Below are positions 15,940 through 22,554 of a stretch of DNA of 24,101 bases, piece after piece. Under the pieces are notes generated by a model that saw only the letters and a list, made by a program, of their open reading frames with translations, was not told the origin of the DNA and made no database searches. This DNA is from an uncultured Clostridia bacterium. Its GTDB lineage: Bacteria > Bacillota > Clostridia > TANB77 > CAG-508. Position 1 is the first letter of the stretch; each line of letters opens with the position of its first letter. The DNA lies in NCBI GenBank assembly GCA_947630255.1, contig CANRGU010000007.1, forward strand, positions 1-24,101, written 5' to 3'. Both the position numbers and the translations under genes were made by a program.

Positions 15940-16308
15940 CTAATTTTCCTCCTTTAACACGATAGTTATATGGCATGTTCTTTTTCTGATTCTTACTGCA
16001 GAACCTTTTGCTGCTGGTCTAATTCTTTTAAGTGTTGGACCTTGGTTTGCATATATTTCACTTACTATTAAATTGCCTCTATTCATACCATGGTTATTTT
16101 CAGCATTTGCTATTGCTGATTTTAATAATTTTTCTAATATTACAGAAGATGCTTTTGGCGTATATTTTACTATTGCTAAAGCTTCATCTACTTTTTTACC
16201 TCTTATCAAGTCTGCAACTATTTTAACTTTTCTACTTGAAATTCTAGCATATTTTAATACTGCTCTTGCCTCTGATGTTGCAGTTTCAACTGTTTCTTGT
16301 TCTGGCAT
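15940..16308 (-). CDS. rplV: 50S ribosomal protein L22
   Basis: L22 lines the exit tunnel with a long beta-hairpin and, with L4, forms the tunnel constriction. I chose the ATG at 16308, with AGGAGG eight bases upstream, giving 122 residues; the frame extends a few codons further only to a TTG inside a hairpin. Conserved parts are A-R-I-S-S-R-K-V-K-I-V-A-D-L-I-R-G-K and R-I-R-P-A-A-K-G-S-A-V-R-I-R-K-R-T-C-H. Confidence 0.96.
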   Translation of the reverse strand: MPEQETVETATSEARAVLKYARISSRKVKIVADLIRGKKVDEALAIVKYTPKASSVILEKLLKSAIANAENNHGMNRGNLIVSEIYANQGPTLKRIRPAAKGSAVRIRKRTCHITIVLKEEN

Positions 16309-16326
16309 TTTTTCTTTCCTCCTTTT

Positions 16327-16346
16327 CAAAAATCGTTAGATTTTTG
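16327..16346. repeat. 8-bp hairpin just upstream of the rplV ribosome binding site
   Basis: CAAAAATC (16327-16334) and GATTTTTG (16339-16346) form a perfect 8-bp stem with a 4-nt loop. It ends four bases before the AGGAGG of rplV on the minus strand. Local protection or exposure of the ribosome binding site is possible; nothing in the sequence proves it. Confidence 0.5.
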
Positions 16347-16373
16347 TTATTAACTATTGATTTTGCTTATCCA

Positions 16374-16649
16374 TTATTGTTGAACAGCAGTTTTTTTATC
16401 TCCTGAATGTCCTTTAAATGTTCTTGTTGGAGCAAATTCTCCTAATTTATGTCCAATCATTTCTTCTGAAATGTAAATTGGAACATGCTTTCTTCCGTCA
16501 TGAACTGCTATTGTGTGTCCTACCATTTGTGGATATATAGTAGATGCTCTAGACCAAGTTTTAATTACTGATTTTTCTCCTGTCTGATTCATTGCTTCTA
16601 CTCTTTTAAGTAATTTTTCCTCTATAAACGGTTTTTTATTTCTAGCCAT
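16374..16649 (-). CDS. rpsS: 30S ribosomal protein S19
   Basis: S19 is a 30S head protein that pairs with S13 and contacts the A-site finger. The 91-residue protein has the family block I-K-T-W-S-R-A-S-T-I-Y-P-Q-M-V-G-H-T-I-A-V-H-D-G-(R/K) and G-H-K-L-G-E-F-A-P-T-R-T-F-K-G-H. It follows rplB by 5 bp. Confidence 0.97.
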   Translation of the reverse strand: MARNKKPFIEEKLLKRVEAMNQTGEKSVIKTWSRASTIYPQMVGHTIAVHDGRKHVPIYISEEMIGHKLGEFAPTRTFKGHSGDKKTAVQQ

Positions 16650-16654
16650 TATGA

Positions 16655-17482
16655 TTATTTCCTCCTTTTAACGATAAATTTATCTGATTTTTTATTTTTC
16701 TTTCTTGTCTTATATCCTAATGCTGGTTTGCCCCAAGGAGTAAGTGGAGACGCGTGTCCTACAGGTGCTCTACCTTCACCACCACCATGAGGGTGATCTA
16801 CTGGGTTCATAACAGAACCTCTAACTGTTGGTCTAATTCCCATATGTCTTTTTCTTCCTGCTTTACCAAGTTTTACATTTGAATGGTCAGCATTTCCTAT
16901 TGTTCCTACTGTTGCTCTACATCTTGAAAGAACTAATCTCATTTCTCCTGAAGGAAGTCTTACATGTGCATATTTTCCTTCTTTTGCCATAAGTTGTGCC
17001 TCTCCACCTGCTGTTCTAACTAATTTTGCTCCTTGACCTGGATTTAATTCTATACAGTGAATCATAGTACCAACTGGAATGTTTTCTATTGGAAGTACAT
17101 TTCCTATTTTTATATCAACGTTTGCTCCTGATACTACTTTGTCTCCGTCTTTTAATCCAACTGGTGCTAAGATGTAGCTCATAGTACCATCTTCATATTT
17201 TATTAATGCTATATTACTTGTACGGTTTGGATCATATTCAATTCCAACAACTGTTGCTGGCATATCATCTTTTTTACGTTTAAAATCAATTATTCTATAT
17301 TTTTGTCTGTTTCCACCACCTTGGTGTCTTACTGTTATTCTACCATATGAATTTCTACCTGCTTTCTTTTTCTTTTTTGCAAGTAAAGATTTTTCTGGTG
17401 ATTTTTTTGTTATTTCATCAAAGTCTGAAACTGTCATGTTTCTTCTTGATGGTGTGTATGGTCTAAAGTGTTTTATTCCCAT
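16655..17482 (-). CDS. rplB: 50S ribosomal protein L2
   Basis: L2 is essential for subunit association and the peptidyl transferase centre. The 275-residue length is typical. It has the N-terminal R-P-Y-T-P-S-R-R-N-M, an OB-like core with I-E-Y-D-P-N-R-T-S-N-I-A-L-I, and the near-invariant M-N-P-V-D-H-P-H-G-G-G-E-G-R-A-P-V-G loop carrying the conserved histidine. It is 53 bp after rplW. Confidence 0.98.
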   Translation of the reverse strand: MGIKHFRPYTPSRRNMTVSDFDEITKKSPEKSLLAKKKKKAGRNSYGRITVRHQGGGNRQKYRIIDFKRKKDDMPATVVGIEYDPNRTSNIALIKYEDGTMSYILAPVGLKDGDKVVSGANVDIKIGNVLPIENIPVGTMIHCIELNPGQGAKLVRTAGGEAQLMAKEGKYAHVRLPSGEMRLVLSRCRATVGTIGNADHSNVKLGKAGRKRHMGIRPTVRGSVMNPVDHPHGGGEGRAPVGHASPLTPWGKPALGYKTRKKNKKSDKFIVKRRK

Positions 17483-17535
17483 TATTTATCTCTCCTTTAT
17501 ATTTATTATCCCAGTTTAATCTGGATATTTTTTAA

Positions 17536-17877
17536 TTACATCCCCATATCTATAGAGTCCTTATATTTCTTGTCAACTGTAACTTCTTTTCCGCCTTTTG
17601 TTAAATAAGTTTTTTCTGATGGGTTTGTATCAATTGTAACAATTGCTTTTTTCCAATCTGGTCTTACACCAATATTTGCTCCTACTCTTTTTTCTTTTCC
17701 TTTTACTGTTATTGTATTTACATTTAATACTTTAACATTGAATAGTTTTTCAACAGCACTTGCTATTTGAACTTTTGTAGCTTTTTTTGCTACTTCGAAT
17801 GTATACTTTCCTTCTGCTACATTACTACTTGATTTTTCTGTAATTATAGGTCTTACTATTATTTCTTCTGGTAACAC
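17536..17877 (-). CDS. rplW: 50S ribosomal protein L23
   Basis: L23 rims the exit tunnel and is the main docking site for trigger factor and SRP. The 113-residue protein has I-I-V-R-P-I-I-T-E-K-S near the start and V-N-T-I-T-V-K-G-K-E-K-R in the middle, and a slightly long charged C-terminus. Its start is GTG at 17877, directly after the rplD stop (TAAGTG), with GGAGG inside the rplD 3' end. This indicates tight coupling to L4. Confidence 0.95.
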   Translation of the reverse strand: MLPEEIIVRPIITEKSSSNVAEGKYTFEVAKKATKVQIASAVEKLFNVKVLNVNTITVKGKEKRVGANIGVRPDWKKAIVTIDTNPSEKTYLTKGGKEVTVDKKYKDSIDMGM

Positions 17878-18501
17878 TTAAGCATACACCTCCTCTAAGT
17901 TCTTAACACTATCTACTGTAAGAACTAGTTTATTGTATTTTAATAAATCATAAACATTTATTGTATTTACTAAACTTGTTTTTACTCCTTCGATATTTCT
18001 AGCTGATTTTTGAACATTTTCATTTTTTTCAGGTAAAACGATTAATGTTTTTCCTTCTATCTTTAAAGCATCTAATGCTTTAACCATATTTTTTGTTTTT
18101 ATTTCATTAAATGCTAATTTATCAACAACTACTAGGTTGTTTTCTAATACTTTAGAACTTAATACTGATTTTATAGCTAATCTTCTTTCTTTTTTATTTA
18201 TAGTATAACTATAATCTCTTGGTTTTGGTCCTAAAGCTATACCACCTTTAAACCATTGTGGTGCTCTAATACTTCCTTGTCTTGCTCTACCTGTTCCTTT
18301 TTGTTTCCATGGTTTTCTTCCACCACCAGAAACTTCTGCTCTTGTTTTTGTGTTTGCTGTTCCTTGTCTTTGATTAGCCATATAGTTAACTAATGCACTA
18401 TGTACTACTTTTTCATTTGGCTTAATTCCGAATACTTCGTCTTTAAGTTCTATATCGCTAACTTTTTTACCTTCTATATTGTATACATCTATTTTAGGCA
18501 T
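17878..18501 (-). CDS. rplD: 50S ribosomal protein L4
   Basis: L4 binds domain I of 23S rRNA and reaches into the exit tunnel. In E. coli it also represses the S10 operon through the mRNA leader. The 207-residue protein has the conserved extended loop T-R-A-E-V-S-G-G-G-R-K-P-W-K-Q-K-G-T-G-R followed by A-R-x-G-S-I-R-A-P. Whether L4 acts on the structured leader at 19746-20040 is not shown by sequence. Confidence 0.97.
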   Translation of the reverse strand: MPKIDVYNIEGKKVSDIELKDEVFGIKPNEKVVHSALVNYMANQRQGTANTKTRAEVSGGGRKPWKQKGTGRARQGSIRAPQWFKGGIALGPKPRDYSYTINKKERRLAIKSVLSSKVLENNLVVVDKLAFNEIKTKNMVKALDALKIEGKTLIVLPEKNENVQKSARNIEGVKTSLVNTINVYDLLKYNKLVLTVDSVKNLEEVYA

Positions 18502-18518
18502 TTTTCTTTACCCCTTTC

Positions 18519-19148
18519 CTACTTACTTTTTACAGAATTTCTTATTTTTAGTATTGCTCCTTTATTTCCTGGAACACTACCTTTAACTAAGATTACATTT
18601 TTGTCTAAGTCTACTCTTACTATCTCTAGGTTTTGTATTGTAACTGTTTCAACTCCCATATGTCCTGGAAGATTTTTTCCTTTAAATACTCTACCTGGTG
18701 TTGAAGTAGATCCCATTGAACCTGGTCTTCTGTGATACATAGAACCATGTCCCATAGGTCCTCTAGATTGTCCATGACGTTTTATAACACCTTGGAATCC
18801 TTTTCCTTTACTTGTTCCTGTTATATCTACTGACTCACCTGCAGTAAATATGTCAGCTTTTATTTCATCACCTACATTATAAGAATTTTCTTCTAATCTA
18901 AATTCTCTTAAATGTTTTTTAGGTTGTACTTTTGTTTTTTTGAATTCTCCCATTTTTGGTTTTGTTAATTTACTTTCTTTAACTTCTCCAAAACCTAATT
19001 TTACAGCTTCATAACCATCTGCGTCCTTTGTTTTAATTTGAACAACTGTACATGGTCCTGCTTCTATTGCTGTAACTGGAATTACTTTTCCTTTTTCATC
19101 AAATATTTGAGTCATTCCTAGTTTTTTTCCTAGTATTGCTTTTTTCAT
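18519..19148 (-). CDS. rplC: 50S ribosomal protein L3
   Basis: L3 initiates 50S assembly and extends a loop towards the peptidyl transferase centre. The 209-residue protein has the start K-A-I-L-G-K-K-L-G-M-T-Q-I-F and the central G-T-S-K-G-K-G-F-Q-G-V-I-K-R-H and G-S-M-Y-H-R-R-P-G-S segments. The AAGGAGG site precedes its ATG. The 123-bp gap to rpsJ contains an element shared with the adk leader. Confidence 0.97.
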   Translation of the reverse strand: MKKAILGKKLGMTQIFDEKGKVIPVTAIEAGPCTVVQIKTKDADGYEAVKLGFGEVKESKLTKPKMGEFKKTKVQPKKHLREFRLEENSYNVGDEIKADIFTAGESVDITGTSKGKGFQGVIKRHGQSRGPMGHGSMYHRRPGSMGSTSTPGRVFKGKNLPGHMGVETVTIQNLEIVRVDLDKNVILVKGSVPGNKGAILKIRNSVKSK

Positions 19149-19182
19149 CTTATTATTCCTCCTTAATTACTATTGGCTAATT

Positions 19183-19228
19183 CCGAAAACGCTGAAAACC
19201 TTCGCTTTTGACCGTTTTCTACTTTCAT
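19183..19228 (-). repeat. Leader element upstream of rplC (copy of the adk leader element)
   Basis: On the minus strand it reads ATGAAAGT, then GAAAACG (19219-19213), the core GCGAAG-G-TTTTCAG, then CGTTTTC (19191-19185) and GGA. GAAAACG and CGTTTTC form a perfect 7-bp stem. The core and flanking TTTTCGGA match the adk copy at 8652-8693, where the stem uses different bases. The ATG could open a 17-codon reading frame, but it has no clear ribosome binding site. Confidence 0.5.
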
Positions 19229-19271
19229 ACACTAGCTTGGTCTTAAGGCAATTGACCTCTAACCTTATAAA

Positions 19272-19745
19272 TTATAATTTCATTTCTACATCTACACCTG
19301 CTGGCAAGTCTAATTTCATTAGGCTATCTATTGTTGTTTGTGTTGGATATAGAATGTCTATAACTCTTTTATGTGTTCTCATTTCAAATTGTTCTCTTGA
19401 ATCTTTGTCTTTGTGTGGAGAACGTAAGATTGTTACTATTTCTCTTTTTGTTGGAAGTGGAATAGGTCCTGAAACTTTTGCACCTGTTCTTTTAGCAGTA
19501 TCTACTATTTTTTCAGCAGACTGATCTAAAACGACATTGTCATAAGCTTTAAGTCTTATTCTGATTTTTTCACTTTGAACAGTTTTTTTAGTAGTAACTT
19601 TCTCTGTTTTTTCTTTTTTAACTGATTTTGCTTCAGTTTTTGCTGCAGTTTTCTTTGTTGTTGTTGCCTTTTTTGCTGTTGTAGCTTTTTTTGTAGTAGC
19701 TTTCTTTTCTACTTTTTCTGTCATTTCATTTTCTGTTTTTGCCAT
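19272..19745 (-). CDS. rpsJ: 30S ribosomal protein S10 with long basic N-terminal extension
   Basis: S10 is a 30S head protein; it also serves as NusE with NusB in transcription antitermination. The start is the ATG at 19745, with AGGAGG about nine bases upstream; an earlier in-frame start lies upstream of that site and is unlikely. The canonical S10 domain starts near residue 58 (S-E-K-I-R-I-R-L-K-A-Y-D) and continues to the end with G-P-I-P-L-P-T and F-E-M-R-T-H-K-R. The first 57 residues are low-complexity Lys/Ala/Thr/Glu, resembling histone-H1-like tails, and make the protein 157 residues against about 102 usually. It heads the ribosomal operon. Confidence 0.95.
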   Translation of the reverse strand: MAKTENEMTEKVEKKATTKKATTAKKATTTKKTAAKTEAKSVKKEKTEKVTTKKTVQSEKIRIRLKAYDNVVLDQSAEKIVDTAKRTGAKVSGPIPLPTKREIVTILRSPHKDKDSREQFEMRTHKRVIDILYPTQTTIDSLMKLDLPAGVDVEMKL

Positions 19746-20040
19746 TGTTAAATTCCCTCCTTTAATTTTTTTGTGATACACAATTTCTTTACGCACATTG
19801 CGTTTTGGCAAGAATTGTATTCACATTTAATACCTTAGGAAAGTTCTTAACGCACCCTGGTGTTTCTTTTTAAAACATTTTTAAAGCCTAAGTTTAACTA
19901 CTTTATTAGTGACTTAGGGCTAGTGTGCTTTTAAACTATCCGCCTAGGTCTTAGCCAAGACATACTCTGCGAAAGTTCCCTCCATTTCTTACTGCTGTAA
20001 GAATGTAGCCACATTTCGCTTCATCGCAAATCTACACGCA
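19746..20040 (-). promoter_or_regulatory. Structured 5' leader of the S10 operon
   Basis: About 295 nt between the promoter and rpsJ, without a supportable gene. At least four hairpins can be read: a 7-bp perfect stem (19986-19992 with 19997-20003), a 5-bp stem (19948-19952 with 19957-19961), a stem of about 9 bp with one bulge (19885-19893 with 19912-19921), and an 11-bp interrupted helix (19799-19814 with 19844-19854, 5-nt bulge). In E. coli the S10 leader is the target of L4-mediated attenuation; the structures here are not obviously that element. Autoregulation is an inference. Confidence 0.6.
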
Positions 20041-20046
20041 GATTAT

Positions 20047-20076
20047 AGTATACAACACTTTTAGCATGTGTGTCAA
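20047..20076 (-). promoter_or_regulatory. Sigma-70/SigA promoter of the S10 operon
   Basis: TTGACA (20076-20071) and TATACT (20052-20047) on the minus strand, separated by 18 bp. The -35 is consensus and the -10 matches five of six. Transcription would start near 20040. It lies 67 bp after the reverse transcriptase stop, and I see no clear terminator between them, so some read-through from the DGR is possible. Confidence 0.8.
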
Positions 20077-20142
20077 GCGTTTTTCTGAAATTTTTGTGCA
20101 TTTTGAATGAAAAATCCGATTATTTTCTTACACATTCTTTTT

Positions 20143-21102
20143 TTATATTAATTTATCAATTCCACACTTTAATAATTCTCCATAGCAAATAGCACTACTT
20201 ACAAAACTATTCAAAGGCAATTTTCCACTTTCGTACAAATATTTTCTTGCTTTTAACTTTCTTTTAATATTTCTATATCTAATATATCTTCCCCTTGGAT
20301 TTCTACCTAAAAACGTATAATTATCTGTACTTTTAAATATTCTTGTTTTTATATTTAATTGTAATTTCTCTTTATCTAAAAATTTTTTAATTTCTTCATA
20401 ACAATATTTTAAATATTCCTTTGATTCGTGAAAGAGTAAAAAATCATCTTGATATCTTATATAATACTTTATTTTTAAATCTTCTTTAATAAAATGATCT
20501 AAATCATTTAAATAAAATATTGCTAAACTTTGACTTGTCATACTCCCTATAAATAAACCTGGCTCATTACTATCAATAATTTTATAAATAATTTCTAAGG
20601 AACTTTTTTCTTTAATTCTTCTTTTTATTTTTTCTTTTAGCCTTTCGTGATCAATGCTACTGAAAAATTTAGATATGTCGCATTTTAAAATATAATATGT
20701 ACCATATTTGATTTTACATTTTCTACGATATTCTTGTGCAATTTTTAAACCCGCGGACGTTCCAAGACCTTTTCTACTTGCCACATTTGCATCAATTAAG
20801 CAAGGTAAAATAGCAGGATACAAAATATATCTTGCCACTAAATGATTAATTATTTTATCTATTACATTTTGACTTACAATTATCCTTTCTTTCGGCTCAT
20901 GTATAATAAATTTATTATACTCTCCTACTTGATATGAATGTGTATTAAGTATATTGTAAACTGTGTTAATATAATATGCTTTATATTGTTTCATATTATA
21001 TACACGTCTTTCATTTCTTGTGTTTCTTCTTACTTCTTTAAATGCTACATCAATATTTTCTATATTACAAATATTTTTATATAAATTGGAATATCTTTTC
21101 AT
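20143..21102 (-). CDS. Diversity-generating retroelement reverse transcriptase
   Basis: Copies the template RNA into cDNA with errors opposite adenines, which then replaces VR in the target gene. The 319 residues carry reverse transcriptase blocks in order: P-K-E-R-I-I-V (about 70-76), S-R-K-G-L-G-T (109-115), the first catalytic aspartate D142 in K-C-D-I-S-K-F-F, the DGR-type block 4 ending S-M-T-S-Q (187-191), the catalytic box Y217-Q-D-D220, and Y-T-F-L-G (262-266). The N-terminus K-R-Y-S-N-L-Y-K-N-I matches DGR enzymes. There is no maturase or endonuclease domain, which argues against a group II intron. The ribosome binding site (AGGTAGGT against the ATG) is weak, and a 16-bp hairpin lies 24 bp upstream. 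Confidence 0.95.
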   Translation of the reverse strand: MKRYSNLYKNICNIENIDVAFKEVRRNTRNERRVYNMKQYKAYYINTVYNILNTHSYQVGEYNKFIIHEPKERIIVSQNVIDKIINHLVARYILYPAILPCLIDANVASRKGLGTSAGLKIAQEYRRKCKIKYGTYYILKCDISKFFSSIDHERLKEKIKRRIKEKSSLEIIYKIIDSNEPGLFIGSMTSQSLAIFYLNDLDHFIKEDLKIKYYIRYQDDFLLFHESKEYLKYCYEEIKKFLDKEKLQLNIKTRIFKSTDNYTFLGRNPRGRYIRYRNIKRKLKARKYLYESGKLPLNSFVSSAICYGELLKCGIDKLI

Positions 21103-21126
21103 ACCTACCTATTACTTTTTGCAACA

Positions 21127-21181
21127 TAAATATCATAATTAGAATAATAAAAAATTAAAGACAGCCTAATTATGATATTTA
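21127..21181. repeat. Perfect 16-bp inverted repeat upstream of the reverse transcriptase
   Basis: 21127-21142 pairs perfectly with 21166-21181 around a 23-nt loop. It lies between the template repeat and the reverse transcriptase start, in the region that in the Bordetella phage DGR forms part of the functional DGR RNA. It may end or cap that RNA, or control translation of the enzyme. Confidence 0.7.
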
Positions 21182-21312
21182 AAGAAAAATAGTGCATAAC
21201 TTAATATGAACTATAAAACAGTGTCAAATATAACTCCTTTTCGATTTATTAAATATATCTAAGATTTTAATATATCTTCTACTAACAAATTATATTATCT
21301 GTTTTTAGTTTA

Positions 21313-21331
21313 TAGCAAAATGATTTTGCTA
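21313..21331. repeat. Perfect 8-bp hairpin in the DGR RNA spacer
   Basis: TAGCAAAA (21313-21320) and TTTTGCTA (21324-21331) form an 8-bp stem with a 3-nt loop, 83 bp downstream of TR in the direction of transcription. Its position fits a structural element of the DGR RNA. The rest of 21182-21410 is AT-rich, without genes. Confidence 0.5.
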
Positions 21332-21413
21332 AATGAAATAGTTTGTTTCTTTAAATCTTCCCATAATAGTAATTACTTATTTTACTATATATCCACAGTT
21401 ATTTTAAAGAAGC

Positions 21414-21527
21414 TAGCGGGCAAAACGCGTTGTTATTGTTATAGTTGTTGTTGTTCACATAGCCGCCATAGTTATAGTTCACATTCATCACGTTGTCTGT
21501 GCTGTTAGCAGACGGAGACGCCAACCA
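21414..21527 (-). repeat. DGR template repeat (TR)
   Basis: 114 bp copied as RNA and used as the unchanging template for VR. Both ends match VR exactly (22 bp at the 5' side and 16 bp, GCGTTTTGCCCGCTAG, at the 3' side, including one base past the core). The middle is rich in AAC/AAT: 13 of 38 codons, with 36 adenines in all. Because variable codons end in C or T, adenine replacement cannot create stop codons. It lies between the Avd-like gene and the reverse transcriptase. A short frame with an ATG and a stop (21530-21399) reads through it in the VR frame, but is probably not a gene. Confidence 0.95.
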
Positions 21528-21598
21528 CATTCAACCATTCCCTAATGTACTTTATATATTACTGCCTTTATTTATACATAAAATTACATTCTAATTTT

Positions 21599-22096
21599 TT
21601 AAGGTCGATTAAGCTCTTTTTTAGCTTGTTCCGACAATAAAATAGTATCAGGATTTTTATCTGACCTTAATTTTTTATTTAATTTCTCATTTTCTATTAT
21701 TACAGTACTATTTAATTCTTTTAGTCCTGCAGTTGTATAATTTTCTAAACCATTTTTTACATGTAATAGCCAACCACGTGAATATTTTTCTATATCTGCT
21801 AAGCTATTTGCCATTTTTAAATATCTTTTTTTAGGTAAAAGCATAAATTCTACTGCTACATCTAATAAAAAATCAATTAATCTTATTTTAGCAAGCATTT
21901 TATTTATTAAATTAATTTTTAATTCGATTACTTCTGTAGTATTTGCTTCATATGCAATCTCTAACATGTCATAAGCATTTTTCTTAATTCTCTCTTTTAA
22001 TTCATATTCCTTTTTAGGAAAACTATCTAAATTAAAAGAAAGAGATTTAATAAATAGTCTAATACAATCAACTACTTTAAACTTTTCCTGTTTCAC
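21599..22096 (-). CDS. avd: Avd-like accessory protein of the DGR
   Basis: Avd proteins form basic pentameric barrels that bind the reverse transcriptase and DGR RNA and are needed for retrohoming. The 165-residue protein is nearly all helical, with an alternating pattern fitting a four-helix bundle. The segment with F-L-L-D-V-A-V-E-F, then K-K-R-Y-L-K-M-A, then W-L-L-H resembles Avd helices 3-4. It has many lysines and arginines. The start is GTG at 22096 inside the end of the MutS-like gene (20-bp overlap), so the two are probably coupled. The C-terminal tail (about residues 120-165) is charged and not clearly conserved. Assignment rests on fold pattern and context. Confidence 0.82.
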   Translation of the reverse strand: MKQEKFKVVDCIRLFIKSLSFNLDSFPKKEYELKERIKKNAYDMLEIAYEANTTEVIELKINLINKMLAKIRLIDFLLDVAVEFMLLPKKRYLKMANSLADIEKYSRGWLLHVKNGLENYTTAGLKELNSTVIIENEKLNKKLRSDKNPDTILLSEQAKKELNRP

Positions 22097-22526
22097 TTAA
22101 TATATCGTCTACCTTTCCGATAATTTCTTTGAAATTTGGTTGCTTTATTAAGTCAGTTAATTTATCTGCTATATTTTTAATTCTTTTTTTGCATTTAACA
22201 ATAGTATATGATTTTTCAAACTGTTCCTGATATGTATTTAAATTTTTAAAATCTTCCTTTATATCAACTCCATAGTTATTTCTAGGATCAATCATCATAT
22301 AATTAATGTTTTTTTCTTCTATTTTTACTCTTACTTTATAAATTGCCTTTAAAGGAAAGCCACATGTTGCCACATTTCTATCCACTATTTTAATATGATA
22401 ATCGCATAAATTACTTAGTATATATGCATCTTTTCCAAACACTTTATAAAATTCACCCGATTTAAACAACATGATATAATTTGGGTGAACCTCCTTTAGT
22501 CTCATTGCTTCAGCTACTAATCCCAT
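22077..22526 (-). CDS. MutS N-terminal-domain-like DGR accessory protein
   Basis: A 149-residue protein whose first 95 residues resemble the mismatch-recognition domain I of MutS: H-P-N-Y-I-M-L-F-K-S-G-E-F-Y-K-V-F-G-K-D-A, then C-G-F-P and Y-M-M-I-D-P. The Phe wedge of the MutS F-x-E motif is kept (F26), but the glutamate is lysine (K28). No ATPase, clamp or lever domains follow; the C-terminus is a charged helical tail (about 100-149). Stand-alone MutS-like ORFs have, as I recall, been reported in a subset of DGRs. Its role is unknown: binding of mismatched TR/VR heteroduplex or of the DGR RNA is inference. The ATG at 22526 is preceded by GGTGGTGAAGGA. Confidence 0.8.
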   Translation of the reverse strand: MGLVAEAMRLKEVHPNYIMLFKSGEFYKVFGKDAYILSNLCDYHIKIVDRNVATCGFPLKAIYKVRVKIEEKNINYMMIDPRNNYGVDIKEDFKNLNTYQEQFEKSYTIVKCKKRIKNIADKLTDLIKQPNFKEIIGKVDDILSETGKV

Positions 22527-22554
22527 TCCTTCACCACCACATTATTATTACATT

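Noticed and set aside
20143..21102. Group II intron or retron reverse transcriptase
   Set aside because: No maturase or endonuclease domain, no intron ends, and no msr/msd-type RNA; the TR/VR pair and block-4 S-Q motif fit a DGR.
21440..21460. AAC microsatellite
   Set aside because: The AAC run belongs to the DGR template, where AAY codons are expected; it is not an independent simple repeat.
21399..21530. Short open frame spanning the template repeat (43 codons)
   Set aside because: It coincides with TR, is Asn-rich because of the AAC/AAT template, and has no strong ribosome binding site. It is better explained as the origin of TR than as a gene.
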